From: Dermatemys mawii
Lineage: Eukaryota; Chordata; Testudines; Dermatemydidae
Reading direction: 5' to 3'
DNA: 64,000 bases
NCBI GenBank assembly: GCA_007922305.1
Contig: ML677481.1
Location: forward strand, 353,574 to 417,573
Part shown: positions 41,788-52,160 of the stretch, piece after piece
How positions within the stretch are numbered: position 1 is the first letter of the stretch
Layout of the letters: each line of letters starts with the position of its first letter
Notes under the pieces: model-generated
Seen by the model: only the letters and a program-made list of their open reading frames with translations
Databases searched by the model: none
Told to the model about the DNA's origin: nothing
Made by a program: the position numbers and the translations under genes

Positions 41788-43135
41788 GAATCATAGAATA
41801 TCAGGGTTGGAAGGGACCTCAGGAGGTAATCTAGTCCAATCTCCTGCTCAAAGCAGGACCAACCCCAACTAAATCATCCCAGCCAGGGCTTTGTGAAGCC
41901 TGATCTTAAAAACCTCTAAGGAAGGGGATTCTACCACCTCTCTAGGTAACCCATTCCAATGCTTCACCACCCTAATATCCAACCTAAACCTCCCCCACTG
42001 CAACTTGAGACCATTACTCCTTGTTCTGTCATCTGGCACCACTGAGAACAGTCTGGATCCATCCTCTTTGAAACCCCCTTTCAGGTAGTTGAAAGCAGCT
42101 ATCAAATCCCTGCTCAATCTTCTCTTCTGCAGACTAAACAATCTTATTCCCTCAGCCTCTCCTCATAAGTCATGTGCTCCAGCTCCCTAATCATTTTTGT
42201 TGCCCTCCTCTGGACTCTTTCCAATTTTTCCACAACTTTCTTGTAGTGTGAACCCCAAAACACACAATGTTGAATAGAGGGGAATGATCATGTCCCTCCA
42301 TCTCCTGGCAATGCCCCTGCTTATACAGCCCAAAATGCCATTAGCCTTCTTGGCAACAAGGGCACACTGTTGACTCATGTCCAGCTTCTCGTCCACTGTA
42401 ACCTCTAAGTCCTTTTCTGCAGAACTGCTGCCTAGGCATTTGGTCTCTAGTCTGTAACAGTGTATGGGATTCTTCCGTCCCAAGTGCAGGATTCTGCACT
42501 TGTCCTTGTTGAACCTCATCAGGTTTCTTTTGGCCCAATCCTCTAATTTGTCTAGGTCCCTCTGTATCCTATCCCTATCTTTCAGCATATCTACCACTCC
42601 TCCTACTTTAGTGTCATCTGCAAACTTTCTGAGGGTGCAGTCCATGCCGTCCTCCAGATCATTGTTAAAGATACTGAATAAAACCGGCCCCAGGACCAAC
42701 CCTGGGGGCACTCCTCTCGATATCGGCTGCCAACTAGACATGGAGCCATTGATCACTACCCATTGAGCTCAATGATCCAGCCAGCTTTCTATCCACCTTA
42801 TGGTCCATTCATCCAGCCCATACCTCCTTAACTTGCTGGCAAGAATACTGTGGGAGACCGTATCAAAAGGTTTGATAAAGTCAAGGAATAACACATCCAC
42901 TGCTTTCCCCTCAACCACAGAGTCAGTTATCTCATCACAGAAGGCAATTAGGTTAGTCAGGCATGACTTGCCCTTGGTGAATCCATGCTGACTGCTCCTG
43001 ATCACTTTCCTCTCCTCTAAGTGCTTCAGAATTGATTCCTTGATGACCTGCTCATTGATTTTTCCAGGGACTGAGGTGAGGCTGACTGGCCTGTAGTTCC
43101 CTGATCCTCCTTTCCTTTTTTAAAGATGAGGGTTG
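41788..43135 (-). mobile_element. CR1 LINE, 5'-truncated, minus strand
   Basis: Low end AATCATAGAATATCAGGGTT (the CR1 3' end reversed); high end GGATCCTCCTTTCC-like sequence in the RT domain. About 1.35 kb, the most complete RT copy of the younger CR1 type here. Confidence 0.95.
41869..43005 (-). pseudogene. CR1 ORF2 RT domain to C-terminus, broken
   Basis: Read from the high end: [32 protein letters not shown] (motif A, usual SKAFDTV, altered to IKPFDTV), a stop before SSWQPISRGVPPGLVLGPVLF (motif B, usual PQGSVLGP), then KFADDTK (motif C intact), the C-terminal conserved region and [19 protein letters not shown]. Stops and frameshifts near 42765 and 42190 break it. Confidence 0.93.
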
Positions 43136-43310
43136 ATGATCAGTTGTTCCCCAACACTACTCGCCTACCTGCCTTAGGGATTTATACTGCCAACATCAGC
43201 AGGCTATCTGAACATATCATACATAATCAATATCCACAGTTAAATCCTGAGTGGACTTCATAGTGTCTCTGCCTCTTCTTCTCCATTGGGATAAAAATTC
43301 TGCTTGGGAT
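43136..43310. other. Intergenic, no gene recognised
   Basis: Nothing assigned; the start of the following LTR is not resolved. Confidence 0.4.
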
Positions 43311-43968
43311 TGTAGTCGTTGCTGGAGCCCTAGGCATAACTAGCAGTGTGAACCAAAGGCTAGGAACCAGAGTAGATCTGGCCTTGGCAGAATAGCAACT
43401 CACCTGGTGTCAGCTAACCAGGCAAGCACACTCTGACCAGAGAGGATGGTACAAAAACACACAGACCTATCAAGTAACTATGTAAATGCATTCCTAAGAG
43501 ATGTTCAAGAGCACATTGACCCTTTGGAAAGATAAGGAGGGGATGACAAGATAATGGATAAGGATGTTGTTTTTGATCTAGCAGGTACAAGGATACAGGT
43601 GGTAACTAACAACATCTGGAGTGTAATACCTAACTTGGGTGTATCAATATATAAAAGGAGATGTCATAGGAGGGGCATCTTTGTGCTGGTCTATGGGACA
43701 GGATCCCGGTTTTGTGACTGAGTCGGTACCATTGTCACAGGCATACATGTGTTAGTGCACCGGTAGCTCCTATGGGGTGCTAGTACCATGCTTCATTGAC
43801 AATACACCTGGCTGAACTCTTTCACCACTGAATTGAGTCTGCCGTCTTTCTTATGAAGGCCATCGAGGTCTGTTGAAGCAGCACGTGGCACTCTTTGCTC
43901 ATGCAGCTAACACCAGAGCTCCAAGAACAACACACCAGCCTTACCGACACTCTGCAGCACTAGCAACA
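43311..43968 (+). mobile_element. Endogenous retrovirus-type 5' LTR, degraded
   Basis: A TATA box ATATATAAAAGGAG at 43647-43660, a downstream R/U5-like stretch (TGCTAGTACCATGCTTCATTGACAATACACC) and a CA end at 43967-43968 one base before a tRNA-Trp-type primer site. The 5' boundary is a guess; no TG...CA inverted pair was confirmed. The coding interior is absent after 44100. Confidence 0.55.
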
Positions 43969-43969
43969 C

Positions 43970-43979
43970 TGGTGACCCC
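43970..43979 (+). promoter_or_regulatory. Primer-binding-site-like TGGTGACCCC
   Basis: Ten bases identical to the start of the tRNA-Trp-complementary primer site used by avian-type retroviruses; the following bases (AAACACTC) no longer match. Its place one base after a CA dinucleotide fits an LTR/PBS junction. Confidence 0.5.
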
Positions 43980-44046
43980 AAACACTCATTTGGTGAGTGG
44001 GGAAATGTGGACTGGAATCTGTAAGACTAGGGCAGAGGCTGTAGCG

Positions 44047-44081
44047 AAGAAGAAGAAGAAGAAGAGGAAGAAGAAGAAATA
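44047..44081. repeat. (AAG)n microsatellite
   Basis: AAGAAGAAGAAGAAGAGGAA type repeat with one GG variant. Confidence 0.95.
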
Positions 44082-44085
44082 ATGT

Positions 44086-45660
44086 AAACTATTACAAACC
44101 ATGGGTATGACCATTAGATGGCTAAGACAACATACCACAAAATTAGCAGGGTTAATATGGATCATCCTCTGGTATCAGATATGAACTGGCCACAGAGCTT
44201 GTTTCAGAGTGAGGGATTCACTAGGTGTGTTCACTGTAAGATCCTTCAATGCTCTGCCAGCTATGCCTGAGGTCAGCTAAAACAAGTTATTTCACACACA
44301 GGGTGAGGTCTTGGCTGAGCAGTATGATGAAGTTTAACATTCCATCCCTGGGGAGCCCAGGATGCTGCAGAACAGGGTGGAACACATGGGCAGAGTCGTG
44401 TGTTGCGGGGAGCCCCGGGCTCGGCTAGTAAGGGGGACGGCGGGTCAGGATTAGCGTGCATGCAATAGAGCTCTGTGTTTGGGGGAACCCACAGATGGAA
44501 TATTAGGGGTGAGGAGTAGAGGGGAAGGTGTGGGTTAGGACTGAGGACATTGGAAGAACTGTGGGAGTTTACACAGCACAATAATGCCTGTCACACAACC
44601 CCGGTGCATTGGCTGATCTCTGTCACTGAGGCCTAGAAACCTGGAATTGCCTTTTGCTCACTGCCTCTGGGCTGCCTTTGCTAACCTGGTGGGAATCTGA
44701 AGTTTGTTTGCATATCAGTTTCACTGCAAACACCCCCCACCTCTGCTTACATTCCCTCACTTCCTGCCAGTCTGATGGAATTGATGAAGGAAGAGATCAC
44801 CTTTCACAGGGGCTGGGAATGAATGGCTTGACCCCCTTCACTTTACCCATAGGGGGCTATTTGACATAGGAACAAACCACCGTTCCCTTCCTCTGTTTAA
44901 CTTCAATCAGTGCCTCTGACTTTCTTTTCTAATCAGCCTTGATGAGACCTGCATTTCCCAACATTTCTAATGGCCCTCAGTGGGACCTATTAAAATGAGA
45001 GTAACATTGTTTCTGCTGCTGGCCCTTGATTCCTTGAGAGATTTGTCAGATCCCCAGGCAGTATCCATGTCTAAGATGGCATTTCTCAGAATCCTGATTG
45101 AGGCACGTGAAGTTATAATGACCCATGTGTCCTCCTCTAAACATCTACAGAGTCACAGGTGCTGTATGGCTAATTGCAGAGACTGTTTTAGTAGCTGAGT
45201 TGCTAACAGGGATGTTTTTAATGAGCAGGTTTTATTGTTTTGTTTTGTTTTTTGAACTAGTATTTTTATGCTAAGCAAAGCATCGGTGAAATTAATATAT
45301 TCCAAATGAAATTGACCAGGGTCCCTTCAGGCTAGGGAACTGTCACTCCAGTTCTGTGATCAGACATATAGAAATAGCTGCATCCTTAAGATCAAGCACT
45401 TTATACTGTATGGGCAGAATTTTCATTGCCACTTCTCTGGTCAGCTACCAGGGACTGAGATAGCTCTCGTTAAATTCTATCCCCTTGCCAACTGTCAGCT
45501 CCAATTCATACTTGCTTTGCCTGTGAAATTAGCAGCACAGAGAATGAGAAGGAATAGTTCTCAGTTTTCAAAAATCAGGATACAGCTTTAAAGTGAAATT
45601 AGTGTCTATGACTGTAACAGCCACTTCCCACTGAAGTTCACTTTCCACAGGAAAAGGTCC
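44086..45660. other. Intergenic, no gene recognised
   Basis: Mixed sequence without recognisable repeats or coding motifs. 44300-44580 has a 102-codon minus-strand frame of no known family. Confidence 0.5.
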
Positions 45661-45666
45661 ATTAGT

Positions 45667-45958
45667 GATGATAGATAGATAGATAGATAGATAAGGGGAA
45701 ATGTAAACACATTTAGACAGGTAAATGGAGGGATGATTAGGAGGATGAATGGCTTGCAAGACAGTTTCACAGATGTATAGGCAAGTAGTTAGCCGGACCA
45801 ATTATAGATAATTAGATGGACAAATAGTGGAAGGAGGAAAAAAAAGGAGACATCCTGATAGACAGATAGAAAAAAAAATTGATGGATGGGCAGATGATTA
45901 TATAGATGGAGAGTTAGATGGACAGTTGGATGGATGGACAGTTAGACAAAGAGTCTAT
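45667..45958. repeat. Degenerate GATA/GATG satellite tract
   Basis: A perfect GATA run (45669-45693) followed by scattered GATAGACAGATAGA, GATGGATGGGCAGAT and GGATGGATGGACAG words, an old expanded and decayed tetranucleotide array. Confidence 0.85.
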
Positions 45959-45977
45959 TAGATCAGTGGGGATACAA

Positions 45978-46083
45978 GCTCCACTCTGCTGCCCGTAGTG
46001 CCCATTATATAGTATAGACAACCCTTCCACACCCCTCACCCTCTGCTGCCCCTAGTGCCCATTATACACTATAGCCACCCCTT
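45978..46083 (+). repeat. Tandem pair of CTGCTGCCCSTAGTGCCCATT units
   Basis: Two units of about 55 bases: CCACTCTGCTGCCCGTAGTG...TATAGTATAG and CACCCTCTGCTGCCCCTAGTG...CACTATAGCC. A single unit is at 37775-37835. Confidence 0.85.
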
Positions 46084-46171
46084 AGCCACCCACCACCCTC
46101 TGCTTGGTGTCTTTTCAGTCCTTATTCATTATTTACTTTCTTATCATTCATTATTATTCAGTACTCATTTA

Positions 46172-46260
46172 GGCTGGTATTTTCAAAGGAGCCTATGGGA
46201 ATTTGGTGCTCAAGGTCCACTGAAAACCAACTCCCATAGGCCTCTTTGAAAATACCAGCC
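46172..46260. mobile_element. Hairpin MITE with clean TTA duplication
   Basis: An 89-base near-perfect palindrome: GGCTGGTATTTTCAAAGGAG at the left and CTCTTTGAAAATACCAGCC at the right, with CTATGGGA/TCCCATAG inside. TTA lies immediately on both sides (46169-46171 and 46261-46263). Ends starting GG and a TTA duplication point to PIF/Harbinger mobilisation. Confidence 0.92.
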
Positions 46261-46263
46261 TTA

Positions 46264-47176
46264 TTGGGGCAATATTGTTATTTGCATGACTGCACTGAAG
46301 TCAATGGGCTTACTCCTGCTATTCTTACTCAGTTCTTACTCAGCCAAACACCAGTCAAGTTTCTGTTAGTGTCTATGCTCTTCATTTTGGGTGGATACAG
46401 GGAAGGCCTCAGAGGTCTGGTTTGTCATTTGTCATGAGGGCCTAGTACATTGGGTTTGATTCTCATCTCATTGTCACTGGTCTAAATCACAAGCTACTGC
46501 GCTGAAACCAATAGGCATTGGTTTCTGTGTAAATGAGGGATAGCTCTTCTGAAGGGAATGGAGTTATGTTGGTTTAAATTTGGAAGAATTACACTGGAGT
46601 TTCAACAGCCTAATCAGGAGTAATCTACTTATTTATTTTGTTCTATGTGAGAGAAGACTCCGACCCACTATTGATAAATCAAATGGAATTTAATTTTGAT
46701 TTTTTGTTTAGGTTGTGACTTTAAATGAGTCAAAGGGAGATAAGTGCCCAACTCTCATTGGCTTAGTCCCTTTGAAACTCCCAGCCTCAGTTTATACAGC
46801 ACTGCTATGGATTCCTAGAATATCCATCCAAATGCTAAGTCAGATGGGTAGATTGATTTATTAGGCAAGCAGTGGGAGTCCTTTGTATTGACAATGGTGT
46901 AAACTATAGCTGAATCTAGCTCCGCTGTACATCCTAGGTCAAAAAATACTCATTCATAAATATAATATAGAGTCCTCAACTGGTTTATACATCACAGCAC
47001 CATTGAGAATGCTGGGTCTATTTCTCTTTAGGCACAAATAGGTGCCAATCCAGGAAGTCAATGGGGCTGTCCACCAATTCATCCCAGTTAAGGTTCTAGT
47101 CCATCATGGTAGAATCTGGCAAAATAACAATAACTATTTAGTTTACCTAAATATTCAAGGTCTGAAGCTGGAGGAT
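46264..47176. other. Intergenic with old repeat debris
   Basis: 46290-46350 and 46440-46620 hold TGAAGTCAATGGGCTTACTCC and GTGTAAATGAGG words; 46725-46800 holds a decayed hairpin (GTGACTTTAAATGAGTCAAAGGGAG ... CCCTTTGAAACTCCCAGCC). No gene. Confidence 0.5.
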
Positions 47177-47181
47177 CCTTT

Positions 47182-48564
47182 TGTGACAGTGTACCCCATA
47201 AGGCTTTATGGGGGGTGCCTATAAATGTGTGCATGCTACAACTGGAATATGTTTTTGCTACAAATGCCATGTAACATATCTATTTAAAGGTAATGATCTG
47301 CTGGATCTGTTCTTCCTATTTATATGTATGTGTCCATTTTGTATACAAAGTTATGAGTACTGGATATGTGCTTGTGGTTAGTTGTAAGTAGACTTTGGAA
47401 AACAGCTGGGCAGCTGTCTGAGAAAAAAACTATTCTTGGTAAATGCCCAGTCAAGAACCAATCAGGCTAAAAATGAACTTTGTAGACGCCCGTCCACAGC
47501 TGAGATTCCCCAGGAATGTGGCGTGGTTAGTAATGAATGGAGTCTGGCTCAGACATGTGACTGGACCATGTGGCTCTGAAACTCCATTTTAGAACTGGAC
47601 TCTGCATAGGAAGGAGGAGGGGGTCTCCACCCACAAGAGAAAGTCTGTATAAACCCTGGAGAGACCCATCCATTTTGTCTTCAGCTGGCTCAAGGAACAG
47701 CCTCTCCACCCCCGAAGGATACCTGAAGGGGGGAAGGATAGCTCAGTGATTTGATCATTGGCCTCCTAAACCCAAGGTTGTTAGCTCAGTACTTGAGGGG
47801 GCCATTTCAGGATCTGGGGCAGAAATTTGTGAGTGAGATTGTGGCCTGTGTTGTGCAGGAGGTCAGACTAGATGATCATAATGGTCCCTTCTGACCTTAA
47901 TGTCTCTGAGTCTGAAGGAAACTGGAACAGAGGACAGTGACTGCAGGGGTGTGTATGAGTGATAGCTGGACCCAGACTAAAAGGGAGTTTAGCCTGAAAG
48001 AAGAAATTCACTGAAACATCTGAGGGTGAGGCTTTTTACTGTATTAGTGATAGATCTGCATTTTCTATTTTATTTTATTTGGTAATTCACTATGTTCTGT
48101 CTGTTACTGCTTGGAACCACTTAAATCCTACTTCCTGTCTTTATTAAAATTACTTTTTACTTATTAATTAACCTGGAGTATCTGTTGGTACCTTGGGGGG
48201 GGGGGCAAACAGCTGCGCATATATCTCTATCATTGTTATAGAGAGAGAACAATCTATGAGTTTTCCCTGTATAAGCTTTTTACAGGGTAAAATGGATTTA
48301 TTCAGGGTTTGGACCCCACTGGGAGTTGAGCATCTAAGTGCTAAAAGCAGGAACACTCCTTGACCTGTTTCCAGGCAAGCCCACAGCTGTTGGGGGATGT
48401 GGCTCAGACTTGGGTCTGGTTGTGCAGCAGGCAAGCGAGTCTTGCTCAAACCAGTCAGGGTACTGAGGTCCTAAGCTGATTGGGCAGGAAAACAGAGTCG
48501 GGAGTAGCCTTGGCATATCATGTGGCAGCTTCTAAGGGGGTTTCTGTGATTCCAACCCATCACA
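47182..48564 (+). mobile_element. Complete solo LTR with 5-base duplication
   Basis: Starts TGTGACAGTGTACCCCATAA and ends TTCCAACCCATCACA, with inverted TGTGA/TCACA ends. Flanked by CCTTT at 47177-47181 and 48565-48569. Inside are a TATA candidate TCTGTATAAACCC (47645) and the A/T-rich TTTATTAAAATTACTTTTTAC polyadenylation-like region near 48140. Net LTR length is about 1.2 kb once the SINE at 47730-47912 is removed. No viral genes remain. Confidence 0.92.
47730..47912 (+). mobile_element. Cry-type tRNA SINE inside the LTR
   Basis: tRNA-like head GGATAGCTCAGTGATTTGATC and GGTTGTTAGCTCAGTACTTG, body GGGGGCCATTTCAGGATCTG, and a CR1-like tail AGGTCAGACTAGATGATCAT. The target duplication TGAAGG is at 47724-47729 and 47913-47918, and joining the flanks restores the LTR. 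Confidence 0.92.
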
Positions 48565-48646
48565 CCTTTATTCACCAGAGATGACTTGTCTTTTCAACAC
48601 CTAAGTATAAGGCAGTAAAGAATGTCCATCAGTGTAGGTGAGATAC

Positions 48647-49437
48647 TGTCAGGATTGCCTCCCCACTCTGAACTCTAGGGCACAGATGTGGGGACCCGCA
48701 TGAAGAAAGGAAATAAGCCCCCCAAGCTTATTATACAAGCTTGGGTTAAAATGTTTTTCCCCAGAACACAACTTCTTCTGTGTGTGGAACTGATATGCTG
48801 CCACCAACAAACTCAGTATTTCCAAAACTAGGACAATGGGGAGTTTGGGACTCTTCTTTCTCTTTCCACTAAATCCCCAAACTTATTCCCTCCCTGGGAA
48901 GCTTGAGAGAAAAACCTTGCCTGATCCTGCAAGACTTGCCCGATCCAAAACCAGGATCTTACACCATGGAAAACAAGCAGTCAGATTCTTAAAAGAAAGA
49001 GTTCAATTAAAGAAAACAGAAAGGAATAAATCCCTTATGAAAATCAATAGATCAGCACTACAATAATCAATACACACTCAAAGTCAAACCCTCTTCCTAG
49101 GAATTTATCCTTCTGATGAAGCTTACAGTATCAAGAAACACCAAGACAACCCTCTCGACTGGAGAATTTTCCAAGTGATAAAAAAAAGATTAAACTTACT
49201 ATTTGACTACCTTACTTGTTACTGGCTAGAACAAGTAAACTTATAGTTACAGTAAAAGAAATAGATGTGGTTCATTCCATAGCCGAGTTGAACAGAGAGC
49301 CCGGAGAGAGAAAAGGAAACCAAAATCCTTTGTCTCCTGATGAATTTCTCATTGGTCAGTTGTCCACTTCTCCGGTTCCCTTTAGTTTAACCCCTTATAG
49401 GTAAACAGTAATTCAAGGCTACTTTATACTTATGACA
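48647..49437 (-). mobile_element. Solo LTR, TGTCAT...CCTGACA family, copy 3
   Basis: Plus strand opens TGTCAGGATTGCCTCCCCAC and closes TACTTATGACA. The duplication is GATAC (48642-48646) versus GATAG (49438-49442), one change. It aligns with 9816-10594 along its length. Confidence 0.92.
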
Positions 49438-49442
49438 GATAG

Positions 49443-49625
49443 TATTAAAATTGCTGGTCTGCCAGATTCTGGGACTGGATGACAGGGAATGGATCATTTG
49501 ATAATTGCCCTGTTCTGTTCATTCCCTCTGAAGCATCTTGCACTGGTCACTGTCTGAAGACAGAATACTGGGATAGATGGACCATTGGTCTGACCCAGTA
49601 TGGCCTTTCTTATGTTCTTACGGTC
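49443..49625 (+). mobile_element. CR1 3'-end fragment
   Basis: CAGATTCTGGGACTGGATGA to GACCCAGTATGGCCTTTCTTATGTTCTTA, the GGTCTGACCCAGTATGGC-type CR1 end. Confidence 0.9.
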
Positions 49626-49659
49626 TTAGTGTAAAACAAGAGTTATTCCTTGAAGTTCA

Positions 49660-50235
49660 ATCTATTAAGTTACCAAAGAGGTTAAGAGGTGGCTTGAATA
49701 TGGTCTATAAAGGTCAGATTTTTATAGGGATTTAGGTGCCTAAAGATGCAGATAGACATGTAGTGTAGATGTAAAATCACCTCACTGCCATTGACTTCAA
49801 TTGGAGTTAAGCACCTAACTTGTCTAGGCACTTTTGAGAATCCCACTGGGTGCCTATCTGCATTTTTAGATGTCTAAATACCTTTGGCAATCTGGCCCTA
49901 AGTACCTGCAAAAGGAGAAGATTCCTGATAGCCGAGGTGTCCTTAATCTAGCAGACAAAAGCAGAACAAGATCCAATTAGGCCTGGAAATAAGAAGCAAT
50001 TTTTTCACCATGGGGGTAATTAACCATTACAACAACTTGTCAAGGATGTGGTGAGTTCTCCATCATCTGAAGTCTTTAAATAAAGACTGGATGTCTCCTC
50101 CAAAAGATATGCTGTAGCTCAGACACAAATTATGGGTTTACTGTGGGAATCACTGGGTGAAATTCCCTGGCTGGGGTTATACAGGAGATCAGAAGAGATG
50201 ATCATAGTGGTAACTTCTGGCTTTAAAATCTATGA
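49660..50235 (+). mobile_element. CR1 3' fragment split by a MITE
   Basis: ACCAAAGAGGTTAAGAGGTGGC...GTCTATAA, then, after the MITE, GTACCTGCAAAAGGAGAAGATTCC to GAAGAGATGATCATAGTGGTAACTTCTGG. Frames are broken. Confidence 0.88.
49711..49898. mobile_element. Harbinger-like hairpin MITE inside CR1 (TAA duplication)
   Basis: A 188-base element, AGGTCAGATTTTTATAGGGA to TACCTTTGGCAATCTGGCCC. TAA is at 49708-49710 and 49899-49901; the host CR1 word CTATAA|GTACCTGC is restored by removing the element plus one TAA. This fixes ends and duplication for a family otherwise known here only from decayed copies. Confidence 0.93.
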
Positions 50236-50337
50236 ATCGCTGAAGTCAGTGAGCCTCATTCTCCGTCACTCACCCCAGTGTAAACCAGTAGAAACTCCAC
50301 TGGAGTCAGTGGGGCTGATTCCCCTCTCTTCGTAAAT

Positions 50338-50460
50338 CTTCCCCTTTCTGTGCCTCAGTCTCCCATCTGTAAAAGGGGGATAAAGATCCTGGACTGGTTG
50401 GTAAAGTGCTTTGAGATCTGCTGATTTAAAGCGGAAGAGCTAAGTATTATTGTTATTCTT
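50338..50460 (+). mobile_element. MIR/CORE-type SINE 3' half
   Basis: CTGTGCCTCAGTCTCCCATC, TGTAAAAGGGGGATAAAGATCC, AAAGTGCTTTGAGATCTGCT and AAGTATTATTGTTATTCT follow the order of the ancient amniote MIR-type SINE tail. Confidence 0.75.
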
Positions 50461-51299
50461 TGGCTGGCAAAAGAATATGTCTCATTGTGCTCTGTTGTTC
50501 AGCCAACTCTTTTTGGGACAAGATCCAAGAATAATGGATGGAGGTTTGACATGAGGCAAGAGCATGTGAAAGTTCTTCAGAATTTAGGGCATAAGAATTC
50601 TATGAAGGTAGGTGTATGAGTTCACAAAATCTACATGGGGATGTAGGAATTTGAGGACTGGCCCTCGAGTTATTTATTTAATGAACCCACAAGCAATGCA
50701 CTCCAAAGTTCCTGAGAAAGTCTGTGAATTTCTCTGAAGACCATGTCCCAAGGCTGCCTCTGAGCAGATGAAATAAACCTTCCTGAGTCAAACACTTTTA
50801 TTTCCCCTGAACAGAGCAATTAAGAAGACAGTAGCATATTAGATACAGATTGTTTATTTAAAATTATAAGTATATAAGGAGATATGCAAACGATTTATTA
50901 AGGGTAGTTGATGGTTGATTCTATTAGGGCAGGCTGAGTGCTATAACCTTTTGACAAGTTTCAAGTTAGAGAAACAGCACTGCTGTCTGCTTTTTTTTTT
51001 TTTAAAAAAATAATAACTGTTTGGTTTTCTCTCCCTGTTCAGAGATCAGTTTCTTCTACATCTGATGTGATATCAACTTATTTTTTCCAATTCTGGATAC
51101 ATCCACAGATCCAACACAGTGAGTATGTTTTGAAAATTCTTTGAATATCTTCCCAGAATATGCAGGATGTACAGAAGTTTAATTGAAATCATAATGTTTT
51201 GTTGTTATAATTATTCCTAACATTCAAATTAATACTAGGTTTGATTTCTTAAACAGAACAAATTTTGCATTCTGATTTTCTTTCCATTGTTTGTGCTGG
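50461..51299. other. AT-rich intergenic, no gene recognised
   Basis: Contains a T13/A run at 50990-51010. Nothing else. Confidence 0.5.
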
Positions 51300-51305
51300 A
51301 TTTTT

Positions 51306-51420
51306 TTAAGCTAGGATTTTCATCAGAGTCTAAAGGAGTTAGGTGAACAAATTTCATTGACATGCAATGTGTGTGAGTGCCTAATTCCCTCAAGAGTTTT
51401 TGAGAATGCCAGTCTGTGCT
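51306..51420. mobile_element. Hairpin MITE, degraded
   Basis: Left AGCTAGGATTTTCATCAGAG and right AGAGTTTTTGAGAATGCCAG, with GTCTAAAGGAGTTAGG/CCTAATTCCCTCAAG inside. Confidence 0.6.
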
Positions 51421-51868
51421 TCTGCATTGTGCTCACATTATAGTATAAGAACAGGTTAGATAATTTCTCTTATTTTATAGTCAGTTTCTGATCAGTTTCA
51501 CCTTCTTGCTGCCTTGCAGAATAATTGTAGTTTTGCAAAAAAATGCAGACTTTACACTTCCCAAAATAAAACAATCTTCCTCTGTATTTACTCCAAATCA
51601 GATCTGACATCTTTAGAGAGAAAAAATACATTTTTGCAAGAAGAAAAGAAAAGAAAGAAGGAAAAAGCTCTGCAGTCAGCACATTTCAGAAAGAAGGACA
51701 TGGAATCCATTCCATCTTGTGTACCATCAGCATAATTATTTAGTTCACATCAGTTACACTTGTGAAAACATACTAAAGACAGTACAGTTTCATTAAATTG
51801 AAGAAAATGGGGTCACACTTTGTATTAGGGCACTATTTATAAATGCTTTCTAAATAGGCTTGGACGGC
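51421..51868. other. AT-rich intergenic, no gene recognised
   Basis: Nothing recognised. Confidence 0.45.
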
Positions 51869-51871
51869 TTA

Positions 51872-52157
51872 GGGCTGGTGTACACTGGGGGAAGGGGTCG
51901 ACTGAAGATACACAACTTCAGCTACGTGAATAACGTTGGTGCATCTTCGGCCAACTTACCTGCCATCCTCACAGCGTCAGCGATCGACAGTGGGCTCCCC
52001 CGTCGACTCCAGCTTGCGCCTTTCGGCGAGCTGGAGTTCCAGAGTCGACAGGAGTGCCTTTGGCAATTGATTTATCATGTCTTGATGAGACACGATAAAT
52101 TGATCGCCAAGAGATCGATCACTACCCGCCGAGCCAGCAGGTAGTGAAGACATACCT
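51872..52157. mobile_element. Harbinger-like MITE with TTA flanks
   Basis: Left end GGGCTGGTGTACACTGGGGG after TTA (51869-51871); right end GTAGTGAAGACATACCT before TTA (52158-52160). Interior words ATTGATTTATCATGTCTTGA and GACACGATAAATTGATCGCC form a hairpin. It is homologous to 56199-56492 in the reverse orientation. Confidence 0.88.
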
Positions 52158-52160
52158 TTA

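Noticed and set aside
43873..44082. Lysine-rich small ORF at an AAG repeat
   Set aside because: The C-terminal lysine run is the microsatellite and the rest is LTR leader sequence.
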